From Ornithodoros turicata (Eukaryota > Arthropoda > Arachnida > Ixodida > Argasidae), in the NCBI RefSeq assembly GCF_037126465.1, contig NC_088210.1:21477511-21541510 (forward strand): 64,000 bases of DNA, in the 5' to 3' direction. Below are positions 34,525-47,252 of this stretch, one piece after another; the first letter of the stretch is position 1, and each line of letters begins with the position of its first letter. The position numbers and the translations under genes were made by a program. Under the pieces are notes generated by a model that searched no databases, was not told the DNA's origin, and saw only the letters and a program-made list of their open reading frames with translations.

Positions 34525-34770
34525 AAGCGTCAGCTCGTTGGTGGTAGCCAAGGTCCTGCTGTGAGGTGGTGTGTTCGAATCCTACCACCGGCTATGCTGT
34601 CTGGTGTTTTTCTTGGGTTTTCATGCAGACTTTCCAGACGAATGTCGGTACAGTTATTCTTGAAGTCGGCCCAGGACTCGTACTAACCGCCCCTTCCCCC
34701 ACTCCTTCCTGCTGTCCCCTCTCCATCTGTCCACGTCTGTACGCCGCTTGTAGCCGTAGCTATGGAGACA
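34525..34770 (+). repeat. tRNA-headed SINE with a different head
   Basis: The body is shared with the neighbouring copy (TGTCCCCTCTCCATCTGTCC, CACGTCTGTACGCCGC). Its tRNA-like head differs (GGTGGTGTGTTCGAATCCTA), suggesting a sister subfamily or a head exchange. Confidence 0.55.
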
Positions 34771-35020
34771 AGCCGTCATTAGCCGCATGACAACCACTGA
34801 TATCCACGGAAAGCCTGTGTTTGAAATCGCCTGCAACAGACGACATCCTGATTTCTGTGTCGACGTGGCGAAGGAGTGGGAGCAGGCCTTCTGTATGTAT
34901 GCGGCGCCTCCTATGTACTGAAGGCATGCTCAATGTCTCTTTTCATTCCTCCAGTCGTCGCAGACGATTTGCTTTGCAGAACACGTTTTCTGTGGCTACT
35001 CTTGGCTGCCAGTGCGGCTG

Positions 35021-35382
35021 AAGGTGGCTCGTCTCCACAGCTATATATGGTCGCTTAAAGCACATCGTGATTGGTGGACTCTTAGTGACTACGTCACGTC
35101 GTTCAAGATACCATACTTTATTTAGTCTATAGGTGGCGTTAGGAATATCCTGCGGCACAGATACCACAGACAAACCAGAAGATAATCCCGATAATCCGTA
35201 GCAGACGACAGGAAAAGACGTAGACGGTGTCGTCTGCTACGTGCGCAGCGCCATCCGGCACCGTGCTAGATGCTCAACATAACACGCAGCGGAACTTCTG
35301 TCCCGCGAGCAGTTTTTTTGCTTGCGCTTCCACTAGGATATTCTCTGTGGATGTCAGTCGTGTGACTACACGGTATCGGTTG
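35021..35382 (+). repeat. Dispersed repeat, copy B
   Basis: Same family as 26190-26652, in the same orientation, and without the palindromic insertion (AAAAGACGTAGACGGTGTCG at the matching spot). No protein is encoded. Confidence 0.6.
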
Positions 35383-37816
35383 ATAACCGTTAACCAGTCC
35401 GCTGATAACGTTGATAACCCAGTCAACTCATAAGATTAATTGGGTGCGGTCATGCATGCTGCCATCGGTTCCGGTAGGTACGGGAGCCTCACGGTAACGT
35501 TATCAACGTTCTACTTACACTCACTATTATCGAATAAATACGCGTCTTGGATGCGCAAACGCACGTGCGAGTGCCGTTGGGGACTTCCTCGGTCGTTGGA
35601 ACGGAGATACAGGAACCGGAAGCGGTCCTTGCTCCACGTGCAGGACGCGCTTCACTGCCGTCCACACGCGTCCTATAACGGTTATCCGCGGGGGCTCACT
35701 ACCTCTCTCACGTGCTGGAATTCCTTTCGAAGCTGGCTAAAGTCAGCGAAGCAAATCCCAGAGTAAGAGTGACACGGAAAGAAACCGTTTCGTAAACGCG
35801 CGCGGAAAACTTTCCCATTGACTCTTGCTTAGCCGCTGTATAATCTTCCCCGTTGCAGAATGAGGGAGACAATAAGTGGGGAAACGAGGATCCATTTGCC
35901 CGTGAATTGCCTCGGGAGGATACTGAGAGACTGCACTTGACGCCAAGTGAGCGAATGTCTGTATACGACACATGTCCGGTGTGCAACCCTGTCCTGTAAA
36001 CTAAGGCTGTGCGCGTTAGTCCGAAGGGAAAAATTACACACCCGAAGTGAACAGACATACAGCCCATGCGTACGGATACACATCGTATGTAAATAATAAA
36101 TATCGTAAATAAATAAATAAAAATATTACGTGAAATATCCGTACGGATCTTCGTATGAAGCAGCACTCGATCAATTTTGTTTTATACCCCCTCATGGTGT
36201 TTGTGGACTTCCGTAGTGGAACTGTTCCAAAGAGAAGTCGATTCTTTTTCATAATCAATCAATCAATCAAGAGTCGGTTCGATTCGAAATTCGAATGTAC
36301 GGGGTGTTGTTTTTAAGCGTGACTGTTTCTTCTTTTTCTTTTTTTACGTAATAAAGCTATCAGAGCTGCACACATGCCGTTTTTCCAGGGGAGTTATGCG
36401 ATGGGGCGGGAGTTCTGTAGGAGTGAGTATGTAACTACTGGATGATTATTTACCTAAATTAATTAACTTTCTAACTGGATGTTTTCATGGAAATGTTTTT
36501 TTTTTAATCCTGAAACGGGCGTGCACTTTGCGAATGATGGAACTGATTGAAGTGTGCGCTGATTTGGGGCCCATATCCAAGTAAGCTCATGATGCGCGTG
36601 GTTTCAGTTTCGGTTGCAAACTTTTGGCGGTGGATGTCTTGAAGCACGTGCGCGATTTCAGTTTTCTTCTTTTTTTTTTTAAGTGGTTGACATTAAATAG
36701 TACTGTCTCACTCCAATTCTGCTATCTCACATTTCCCTGAGAATATCTAATTAAAGAGTTAATTAATGAATGTTAGCAATAACCCACACAAGCCTTACTC
36801 AGTACGTACCCGTATTGTTCAGTCTGCTTCCTTCTGTCCGTGCAGGGCCTGGGATATCCCCGATATGAGGGTCTTGTAGCACCTGATTTTGGGTGATCAT
36901 GTCGTACAATCGTATGATGCCTCGCGGATACACCGTAGTCAACTGTCACCATACACTGTAATCAATTGAGCGGTCACTGTAGTAGCAGTATTAGTAGTAT
37001 TTATATGTTATATAAATATTATAGAGATTATATTATAGTTACTATTGTTTTACTTTTTTTTCTTTGTTGCTGTTTCTATATGTTGAGCTCTCTTTCATAT
37101 ATGTATATATACAACTGTGGTGCAGGCAGCAGGACGCGTTTTTCGCCCACAAAACGTTCACCGAAGTGGTCAGCACGACCAAATCAAAGTAAACATATAA
37201 GCAGGCGCCGTCGATGATGCAGTGGGTCACCGTGGGGCCGCGTTTATGCCACGGTCCGTGCAGAACGGCTCTGAGTCTGAGCGCTACATAATCGTGAAAC
37301 CGGACAACACCTTGCACCTGGGAGCCGAACAAAGACGCTGGGGAATTAAAAAGGAGAAGAACTCGCGACGCAGAATTGAAATGAGGAAAACATATAAAAA
37401 GAAAATAAAGATGGACATTCTTGGACACGAGACACCACAGGTCCGACCGCAGCTCCCCCGCACGCTTGCGCCGCATACTGCCAGTTTTATCTGCCGATTA
37501 AAAAAAAAAGTACAATGGAGCCTCGGAGAGAAAGATGGCATTGGTCAGGGCGGAATCCGTGGGAAGCAGCGACGGAGTCCGTCCTGGGCATTACACGTGC
37601 TGTGCTGGGAACGTAATACCCACATGGTGTGAAAAAGAGGCCTGGATGGAGGACATTTGACAGATCTGGTGGTTCTTTGCGCGTTCTTAAAATTCTTGGC
37701 ACGATGAATAGTGCGAGCTAGTTAATGCGAGAGACGACAGCCCCCCGCATGCCAACTGGGGAGTTATTCTCGTATCGTTGGCATGAGAATGTTCAACTCT
37801 TTGAAGTATTGAAAGA
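35383..37816. other. Intergenic, no gene recognised
   Basis: AT-rich, with (AATC)n near 36254-36270 and (AAAT)n near 36095-36125. Several frames of 130-150 codons on both strands overlap one another and show no domain. Confidence 0.5.
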
Positions 37817-38409
37817 AGTAAGAAAGAGTTGGTGTGTATATGTGTTGCACAAAAAATGAGCCATAGTTTTTTAAAAAATTGTTCATCGCTCACCCAGAAA
37901 AACGGATTGCGTAGTGTTACTAATGGTGTGATGATACTCAAAATATTTTTATTCTGTAATTAATTAAACTTAATTCGCCATTTTTTTTAAATTAGAAGGA
38001 TTACAGCCAAAATGTCAATGAGAAAGTTGTAGAAGGAGATACAACGACACGAAAACCGTTGATTGCAACTTTGTACCTCTAACGGATCCTTTTTTTTTTC
38101 GGCTCCAAAGGCTAACTTTCGGGTTTGCAAAAAATCGACGCGGGACCTGTTGCAGACGCGCGAGGAGCGCCGCATGACAGCGCTCACCAGCGTCCTATTA
38201 TCGAAGAAGAATCCTATCTGCGACAGGTCCCGCGTCTATTTTTTGCAAACCCGAAAATATCAATTAATTAATTTTAAAAAATAGTTTGAATATCCTCACA
38301 CCACTGGTAACGCTATGCAGTACGTCTTTTTAGTGTGCGATGAACCTTTTTTTTTTTATCTTTGGCTCATTTTTTGTGAAACACATATACACACCAACCC
38401 TTTCTTACT
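37817..38409. mobile_element. 593-bp fold-back element
   Basis: The outer arms (from 37817, AGTAAGAAAGAGTTGGTGTG, and to 38409, its near complement) are followed inward by matching TTCATCGC, GGTGTGA and ATTAATTAA blocks. The core has a second inverted repeat, 38116-38156 with 38217-38257 (GGGTTTGCAAAAAAT, CGCGGGACCTGT). Nearly the whole unit could fold on itself. No coding capacity. Confidence 0.7.
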
Positions 38410-41400
38410 CCTTAACCATAAAAAAAAGAAAAGAAAAGAACTGGCTCATTTTCGTGAAACACCCTGTATATATGTGTCATTACTGTAGTAATAACAGACG
38501 GTTTTTGCGATGTAATTTGGAGTTTACTCTAGGCAGCCTCTGCTGCTTTGCAATGTTTGCAAACTTGGTATAAAACGTGTCAAGCTGACGCGTATAGGTC
38601 ACGCAAGTTTAACATTTGTCTGCTTTGTTTTTTGTAACGTGTCATTTCCTTCCTTGTGTTCCAGACCTTGCTCGCAATTCTTTATAGCGAAACACTGTAT
38701 CCTACAACATTCAAACGCAGCTCACAAAACAACCTAAACACATCTAACCAAATACTAGTATACAATTCGTACACAACGGGAAAGTAGCTGAGGAAGACAT
38801 CCTTTCCAGTTTCCACCTTCTCAGATCTCGCGATTTATTTATTTACTTGTAGCCGATAGATTTATATAGATAGATCTAACAAAGGTTTCCTTCCATCGTG
38901 ACCAATTGCATCAATAAGTTTAACCCCGGCTTCTACATGAAGACATATAGGGCAGGTCAACCCCAAACGAGACGATGCCATTCTTAGGAGCGATACCGTA
39001 ACAAGGGACATTCCTCTACAAACACCCCCCGATGACCACGAACAAGATTTCATGCTTCTACCGGTACATACAGACCGTATGAACCTCAAACTGACCATGT
39101 ATTCTTAAGAGATCCCGTGGCTCGATACCAACTGATACACGCACTGATTACGCTCACCGGATGGGGACCAGAAAAAGTGGTCGCAATCGGTCTTATCGGG
39201 ATTCCGAATCGGGGGCGAGACAGCTGAAACTATCTTCCGCTCGGTTGAGCTTTGCGTTTCTCTTTCGAAAGCCACGGGTAATTTAGCGGTCAAGACGCTC
39301 TTGACTGCGTCGCTCACTTTCACTGGCCTTTCTCTGGTCTGTGCATGCAAGAATAGACTGAATACGTTCTGACCGATTCCTTTGTGAAAGTGTTTCGTGC
39401 ACGCTATATATGTGTATATTCAGTGCACAAAAGTGAGTTCGAATGCTGAACTGGAGGTTGATTTCGTGAATGTTGTTGGGGCCAGATCGGATGTCTCTGT
39501 GGACGTAGGTGGGCCCACAGGGTGATGGTGGTCTGCGGAGATTTATATGCGTCACAGCGAACGGCTTTTGTGCGGGAGTGAGCACTGAATGCGAGCATGG
39601 ATTGCTGGCGAGATATTGAACAACTAGGGAGGGTGGGGGGCTACGATTTTTCATCCGAATAATGCTACGGCCGTGCTGCGGGGATGTAATTTGTTCAGCT
39701 TTATGGCGATGGAACTTGCGGAAGAACTGTAAGAAATATCTGTGGATTTACAGATCGGTGAATAACCGGCACTTTATAACAACGACTTTATTTTGGTAAT
39801 AATAATGGGTGAAGTATTTTGAGGCCAAATCATTAATTGGGAATAGATTTATAAGTACAGCGGGTCAACGTACACGGCCAGTGAGAACCGAAGTCCTACA
39901 CAGGGCCCAGCAGTGCTTTTAGACCATGACGCTGGGGAGCTGGATTTCACCATGGGACAAGCAATTCTGTCATAATGAAAGGGCGATAGTCCCTAGCTGA
40001 TTCAAAGGCGCTGTTGACTGTATATGTTGTCCTTCTGGCATTTTAATTTGAGCGAAGGTACCTTCAGTCCTCTGGGCATTATACTAGCGAACGTTCTGTG
40101 ACAGTTTTCCCGTACCTGAAGGGTTGACATCCTCCTTATGCACTTTTCCTTTCTAATTTGTTATCCCTTTTTCTTAACCTCTTATCCTGTAGTCCTTCCT
40201 TGGGGGATGTCAGTGTATTAGTATATGGTTGTAGTTGCCCTACATTAAATCATTTTTGATCGTCTAAGCTGTCGTCAGTGTCGTACTCGTGCGTTGTGCC
40301 TATAAAGTCAGGCATTCCGCGTCATGGATTTTGTCCACTCTAGCCGGCGTATATTCTATCCTATCTGGTATCTAATACAGAATGTTCTGTTGTGGTTCGT
40401 TGTACACTATTTATGGAGCGCACTGCCTAAGGTGCTTCCGTACAGTGCCTGGTCCAAAGTGTATGCTAACGGGTTACAAACACAAATGAGCATGCTTTGT
40501 CAACAGCTAGACAGTACGAAACCTCCGGTATGCCAGTCCCTTCCAGGCGGTATACGAAGCCTGTATGTCGCGGCTACTTCCCACACGTACAGAAGACGGC
40601 GTTTAAAAAGGAAGTTGATTATCCAAGCTCCGAGTGCAAGCCCTATAACGTCCAGATGTGAAAACACACCTTCACACCCTTTACACTCCCTGCTGTGTAA
40701 TGCACCACAATACACTCTTCACTTCAAACGCGTCGTCCATCACCGCAAAGCGGGCGACCTCTGGGCGCCACAGGTTCGCCGTCCAGTCTTCCAGGTGCTT
40801 GCCCAGATAACCATCTCCGCGTCTACGCACCGAAGATGTACCGTAGCGATAAGCGCTCCTCTGTGTGCCCGGCAAGATTGGAGCTTGGCGTCCGTGCACG
40901 GGGGTTAGCTGTGCCCTTGTTCCTGGCCTTTCGCTGGCGATGCTCCCACATGAAAGGTTCTCCCCCTCCCCCCTCCGGCCCTTCTGACAGCTGACGAGGC
41001 AGCCCATAGGGGCATGAATGGACATTGAATATGTAGGCTGTGTGCATTTCGTGGGAGGGGGTGGTGGTTCGATTTGAAGACGTTATTGTTGGCTCATCGG
41101 TATAGGAAGGGCAGTATATACGATGGTGGACAGACAGTGGGACAGGATCTGCGTGCGACGTGTTTAAAGGACGTAATGGTGTTGAATGCTTCGTCAACTT
41201 TCGCTTAACTTTATTCAGCGAGAGGTGTTGTAAGGTGTTATGGTGGGACGATGCAGGTATGTGCATTGTGCGGATGAGAGACAGGTGTGTGTTTGAGCGA
41301 GATTCGCGAGGTTCTCGTATCTGGGCTTCGAGCGGTGCGGTTTTTCAGTGTCAAGGACAGTCCCACTATTTATATTTTAAGTATGTCACCTTTCTTTGCT

Positions 41401-44400
41401 CCCTCGTGCTTATCAAAAAAGTAAAAGGTGTGTTATCCGTGGAGATGATTGCTGATGTAACAGGGGCTCCTAGTAAACTAATTGCAAGGGATGTGGTGTG
41501 CCGGTAGCAAAATGACTGACTCCAGAATCTGCTTACTCTGCCATGGCTTTCCTGGTGCCTTAGGGGTAATGCGGCATACTGCATATCATATGGACGAAGG
41601 CTGAGATCTTCGATGGCACCTTTGCTGTCGTACGTCCTTGCGTTCATCCATAAGCATATTGTTTCACACGCACTCTGTTAATTGTTGTCGCCTCATAATG
41701 TCTTGCCTAACGATCGAAACTGATCTTCCCACTTGACGTTCAGAACGGTCGGACATGCTTCTTCTTTCTTTTTCTTTTTCCGACCATCCGCTGATTCTGA
41801 TCACTGATGCTGAGTTGACCACTGGGATACCCAAGAGAATATTTTCTCATTAATTCGGGAACATCGGGATCTGGGAACCTTCCGTATGTCCTCTAGCTAT
41901 TTCAACTTAGATGCCGGGTGTAGGTTGCCGTAACGCGTAGCAGTAGGACGCCGCATGACATATGACATTGTCATCACATATTCGTTTTTGTTGCACTCGG
42001 CTTTGACTTTTTTTTACCCCTGCCTTCTAGTCGAAGTAAGCTTCCCGTTGTGGGGATGCCACGATATTCCACCATTTAAAATCACATACGTTCAAAATCT
42101 CATATTTATATTAAAGCGTTAATATGAAGAATAGGGGAATGACAGTGTTGAATAATGCATATTACTGACAAACCTCGCAGTACTGCGTGATTTTGGCGTC
42201 AGTCGAAGTTATTGCCGTGAATAAAAGCCAGGTCTTTAACCATGTCTTTAGCGAGAAGCAGAAACTGGTTAGAATTTGGTTAGGTTAGTTTAGGTTTGTT
42301 GTTCGATAGTTCACCACGTGGTTAAGGGCTCCCAACCGCCGGGCACGGGCGCAAGGCTACGCTAGCCCCGTATGGGAAACGGTGGCATTTCGGGATACCT
42401 CCCCTGAGACGATTCACCTGATTTTCGGCCCACGCCGACCTCAAGAGTCGAGGACACCACCCATTGAGGCGTCAAAGAATTCACGTGTATTTGACAAAAC
42501 AGAAAGCTTAATCTCAGAGCACGGCAGGATTATACAAAACCCGTTTATCCGAATAGTTTGGTCGCGGAACGGACCAGTCCGAAAGAACGGACTGTTATCC
42601 ACATTTTTGGACGTGACACGCTGCTCCATCACGGACTCAGTTGCCTTTTCTCTCTCTCTCTCTTTGACAGGTCCAATTCCTGGGAAGCACAGCTGCTCGC
42701 ACGAAAAACACTGCGATGACACGCGACCCCGGATCACTATAAAGCGCGGACCCATTATGCTTTCACCTGGAACCTTCCTTATCTCCTTATCTCCGGGCTA
42801 AACACAGCGTTTCCATTTCTAGCATTCCTTGGCGCGTGCATTGTCTGGACGCATTTTGCATGCCGATCAGTCACCATATGCCGTCCATCAGATAAGGCTC
42901 CAAGCCCAAAGCATATTATGGCGTGCCGAAACATCGTTTGAGAGTCGTTCGGAAATGCCTTTCTCTTCCCAGTGGAAACATTGGAGAAGTAAACGTCCGC
43001 GGCAGAGACGACTGAGGAGGCTGTTCCAGAGCACTGCAATTTGGTGGCGCGCGGCGTCCCCTTGGTGATTGCACGTCGGGGCGTGTGATTTGGCGCTGCT
43101 GATAGTAGTAATGAGTAGGGAAAGAAAGAAAAAAAAAAGCGGCTAGTAAAGTAGTGGGAGACTGGGTCAGTGAGGAAACGAGGTCACATGACACGAGGGT
43201 GCGCGTGACGCCTTCTGCGGAAGCTGCAGCTTCCCAGGCGTCTTTACCATCTGTTGTTCCATTCGTGACCGGCGTCCTTTTTTGTTAAACTTCCGATAGG
43301 GCTGCATCAAAAGGGTGGACCTCGATATTCCCGGTTGCGAAATCCCCGATCTAAAAATTCCCGTTCTCGAATCGAGGAAAATCAGGGAGAATGTTCGATT
43401 GCTTCGTAAGATGGTATATGGCGTGCTTTAGAACATAACATCACTATTTAACCACTAAAATTCACGGTTTTTCGATGTTTGTGCAAGACGTTTTAGCGAA
43501 CGAAAGCGAAATTTAAAGCGGCCGTAAGGTTTTGCGGGGCAGACAGGACGGGACACCACGTTGGTTAGTTTATTATTAGGTTAGTTTTGTTTGGTGTTTA
43601 CATTTTTCTGTCCAGGTTAGTCTAAGTTCGCTGTTGGCAGTTTTCCGCGCGCGACTGTGCATTTTATAGTCAGATAACGTTTATTTCCAGTAGTTTATTT
43701 TGCAGCGGGGATTTCGATCAATTGATTTCGAGGTACACCTCATCAAAATCGTAAATTCTTGGAATCTATAGTAGTGTTCAGCATGAGAGCATGTACAGCA
43801 CTATATATAGCAATGAGTTCTAAAAATTAAACAGTCTATGATCTATACACAAGCTCATTCTTTCTAATTTTTTTTGGTCAAAAACTCATTTTTCTTTCTA
43901 CTTATTATCTAATCTAATCATTCTTTCGGTGCTTACGTTTATGTAAGCACACATGACAATACGATATTGGCAAGTCGACAGTTCAGTGTAGCTTTTAAAT
44001 AGTATTCAGCTCTCCTGAAAGCAAATACTTCGGTGCATTTCCAACTAATGCTCATTCCTACGCAAATCACCTTTTGTGCACTAATTAATAAAGTTAATGA
44101 ACTAAAATAATTACACTCTAATAATTCAAATAGTTGCGGTAGTGTAATGAATGTATAGCCCTACACAACAAACCGTAACGATAAAATGTTACGTGAAATT
44201 TATTGATGATTCTCGTGAATGCTAGGCGATTTCGTGATGTCAAGCACGATCAGATGATAGAGGGGTGATCATGATACACCATGGTCGGAAAAACAATGCA
44301 ATACAGTGCAATACAAAAGCAGCACTAAATATGCCCGTGAGTACAACAGTGGGTACAACAGGACAATAAAAAGCAGCACTAAATATGCCCGTGAGTAAAC

Positions 44401-45377
44401 AACTGATATTAATTCCCTTCGCATTAAACGACGCAGCCGTCCCTAATCCGCCGGCGGAGATCAATATGTACTCATATACCCGACCATAACCTTCGCTGCA
44501 CAGAAACACCTGCTGCTCACGCAGCACTATTATTTGGCACGTTGCCTCTTCCGCGTTCTCTTAGTTAGCTAATCTTAACCCTTATCTAGGCAGACGGCAA
44601 ATACTTGCTGCCACTATAGTTACGACAACCGCCGCGGGGGGTTCCTTCCAGCTGGTTCTGCTGCAGTGCGCTTCGGAGATCAGGAAGTGCCCGGACGCAA
44701 GTTAATTAAAAGTATATTTATGCCAATTATAGTTAGTGCCAGATGGGATACGGCTAGCAGGGCAGGTGGTGCTGGTTAGCGAGCGAAGGTCGGACGACGC
44801 GACGATATCTTTGCGAGGCAGATAGGTGCCAGAAGAAATTAACGAGTGTGTTGTGATCAGACACGCACAGAATACTGTAGAAACGCATTTAAAATGCGCT
44901 GCTAAATACTGACGGGAGAACATACTTAAGATATGGTATAAATATTTGGAAAATGATATAAGTAGAGCAGTAAACACTAGATAAGATAGTCGAGTATTGC
45001 TCGTGAAAGTGATTACTGTTTCTTTTTTTTTTTTTTTTTTTTTCGAGCATAAACATGTTATTGGTTCATTGTGTATAGGGGTTACATTCCACACACTGTT
45101 CGTCAGTCGCCCTTTCCTTCTTTGAATTATTATCTAGTTGGCCAGTATATGTTGCTGTACTCCACATTGAAAAGAAGAGCAAGAATATATTTGCATAGTG
45201 AGCTAAAGTACCTTTATGAAACTGCACATAGTAAAAGACAGACAGACAAAAGAAAATTAGAGTATTGAGTAGCAAATGCTGTCAAAAGTATTTGAAATAG
45301 AGTACTAATACTAACAACAGTTTTTCAAATGCAGTATTTTGAGTATACTCCAGTCAAGATGCATACGAGTCTGAGTC
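38410..45377. other. Gene-poor interval
   Basis: Two frames stand out only by length: 40324-40908 plus (194 codons) and 40823-41266 minus (147 codons). Neither shows a domain. A minus frame at 38862-39098 contains TCPICLHVEAGVKLID, a lone CxxC with no partner. A tandem duplication of AGCAGCACTAAATATGCCCG occurs at about 44319 and 44374. Confidence 0.45.
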
Positions 45378-45510
45378 AAACTTGTACGTATTGAGAGTAC
45401 TGTATTTAAAATACCGTGTTCGGTATTTTGGTATTTTTTCTTGGATGTATTTGTACCCAATTTAAAATACATTTTTTTGCATCATTTTCTACTCAATACT
45501 CTAATTACTT
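45378..45510. repeat. Partial copy of the AT-rich TIR element
   Basis: It shares AACTTGTACGTATTGAGAGT, TTTAAAATACCGTGTTCGGT and the TACTCAATACTC end with the left part of 12356-13670. The right half is missing. Confidence 0.5.
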
Positions 45511-46765
45511 ATTTAGATCTCGTTGTCAAGCTTTCTTTGCCTCGTCTTGTCATTCCCTTACTTGCTTCCAGGGAGTTTCCACAATCCTTATGGTCTTGTC
45601 CACGCGGTCTTGTGTACTATTCCAAGGTAACTCAGGGTTTTACTATCTGTTATATCTGTCTATTATTTATTATCCCTCCCCCCCAGGGGCCACGCTATGC
45701 GGCGCTGACGTCCCTCGCTGGCGTTTCTTCGCCGCGTGTGCAAGGCATGGCGTACGCGCGACGTTTTGACGCTGAGAAAACGTCCAATGCGTTTCGCCCT
45801 TTGCTGATGAGTCTGACGCCGACTGTACGTTTATTTACAACGTCATCTCGCAGCACCTCCACTAGCCATGCATACAAGCACACAAACATGTCGCTTTCTG
45901 ACGAAAAGACATCTCTGTCTCCAAATGAGAACATCCGCAACTGACTACCACTAACGCCCCCACACCTCATGTGCACTTCGACGACTCCTACAATCTAAAG
46001 GACGTGCACGCCGCTTCATTCGTATTCTGGTTGTTGCAACGTGATGGAAACTTGTCTGCTACTGGGACACACAGGGAAACGGACACGAAAACTCAGTGCG
46101 CCGCGCAGATCGTGGGAGATTGAAGCGTGGCTGTCGTCGAAAAAGGCAGACAGATCACTCTTTTTTTGTTGCGTTTGTTCATCTGTAATACGCGCTTAAA
46201 AAAAACGCACCGCATTTGCAACACCACGGGCCATTAATTTTGACGTGCTAGCATACTGCCCCGCAGACGACCCCTGCACATCTTGACCTTCCACCACGGG
46301 AACGGTGAAAATGGCCCATCATTACCGTTCAGAAGCACCACAAAGGTCGACGAACCGTCTAGCGGAGTAGCACCCCCGGAGGGGTGTCTGACGGAATAAC
46401 TTTCACTCCTCAAAAGAAGATTTCTCTTTCTCGTATAGGAAACAGTCGTGAAACGTGCCCATAGCAGGTGTGCACTTGCTACTTGCCGGATGGTTGAGGA
46501 TGCCAGCCACTCAACTGTGACTTCTCGATCGGTTGGTCCTAATGGAGGTCCACGCGTTGCCATTCAGCTGTGGGGCCACGTGATCTCTGAGCTGTGAATG
46601 TAGTTGCTTCCCCCCCTGGCTTTCGACCGTGAAAAAGTTAGTGTCGTTGGTTTTTATTGCCTCCCCCACCCCCTCTCTCTCTCTTTCTCTTTCTTGTCTT
46701 TTCTATCTTTTTACTGCTGGTTTGAAAGTTCTTCTTGACTTCTTGCGTAAGAGACCGTCCACGAC
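45511..46765. other. Intergenic, no gene recognised
   Basis: Frames of up to 167 codons (45441-45944 plus) overlap in several phases without known domains. Short C and T runs lie at 45675-45685 and 46664-46690. Confidence 0.45.
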
Positions 46766-46777
46766 GTGTCGCTCCAG

Positions 46778-46914
46778 TTTTTTCGTAACGTAAAAGCGCT
46801 AAAAGCAGGACGAACACAAGACACGCACAACATCGAGCGCTCTTGTGTTCGTCCTGTTTTTAACGCTTTTACGTTATGAAAGTCTGTCGCCAACAAGCCC
46901 AAAGGGATGTTTTA
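46778..46914 (-). mobile_element. Retroposed hairpin RNA-like insert, 137 bp
   Basis: GTGTCGCTCCAG is repeated exactly on both sides (46766-46777 and 46915-46926). Read on the minus strand the insert ends in six A residues after a long hairpin: arms 46785-46821 and 46841-46878 (GTAAAAGCG and CAGGACGAACACAAGA with complements). A 12-bp duplication plus an A tail suggests LINE-style target-primed insertion. Confidence 0.6.
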
Positions 46915-47252
46915 GTGTCGCTCCAGGCCACGCGATCCCATTATCTACGTATCTTATCTTATCACTCGGCAAATGTATAAACGATCATATACGTAAGTTG
47001 CGCTTACATCGAATGTAAGCCCGTTGCTATTTTCCTTTCTTCGTACGGGAGAACACAACATCCTTTCTCACAGATCGGACGAAGGACACAAAAGGAAAAC
47101 ATCTAGAGACATCAGGTCAATGGCTTCAGGTCTATCATTCCCAGGAGCATTAATCTCTTGCCAATGTTCAGGGCTTCGGACTCCCTGTCGGTACACGGAC
47201 GATAATTTCGAATCGAGTTGTCGATGTAGCTATGAACCATAATCTTCATTGT

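Noticed and set aside
38862..39098. Minus frame with TCPICLHVEAGVKLID, possible zinc-finger-associated domain
   Set aside because: Only one CxxC pair and no second pair, acceptor or neighbouring zinc fingers.
40324..40908. 194-codon plus frame with a hydrophobic start
   Set aside because: A frame of this length is expected about once by chance in six frames of 64 kb. No motif, splice support or family likeness was found.
45441..45944. 167-codon plus frame
   Set aside because: Begins inside the AT-rich repeat copy and shows no domain.
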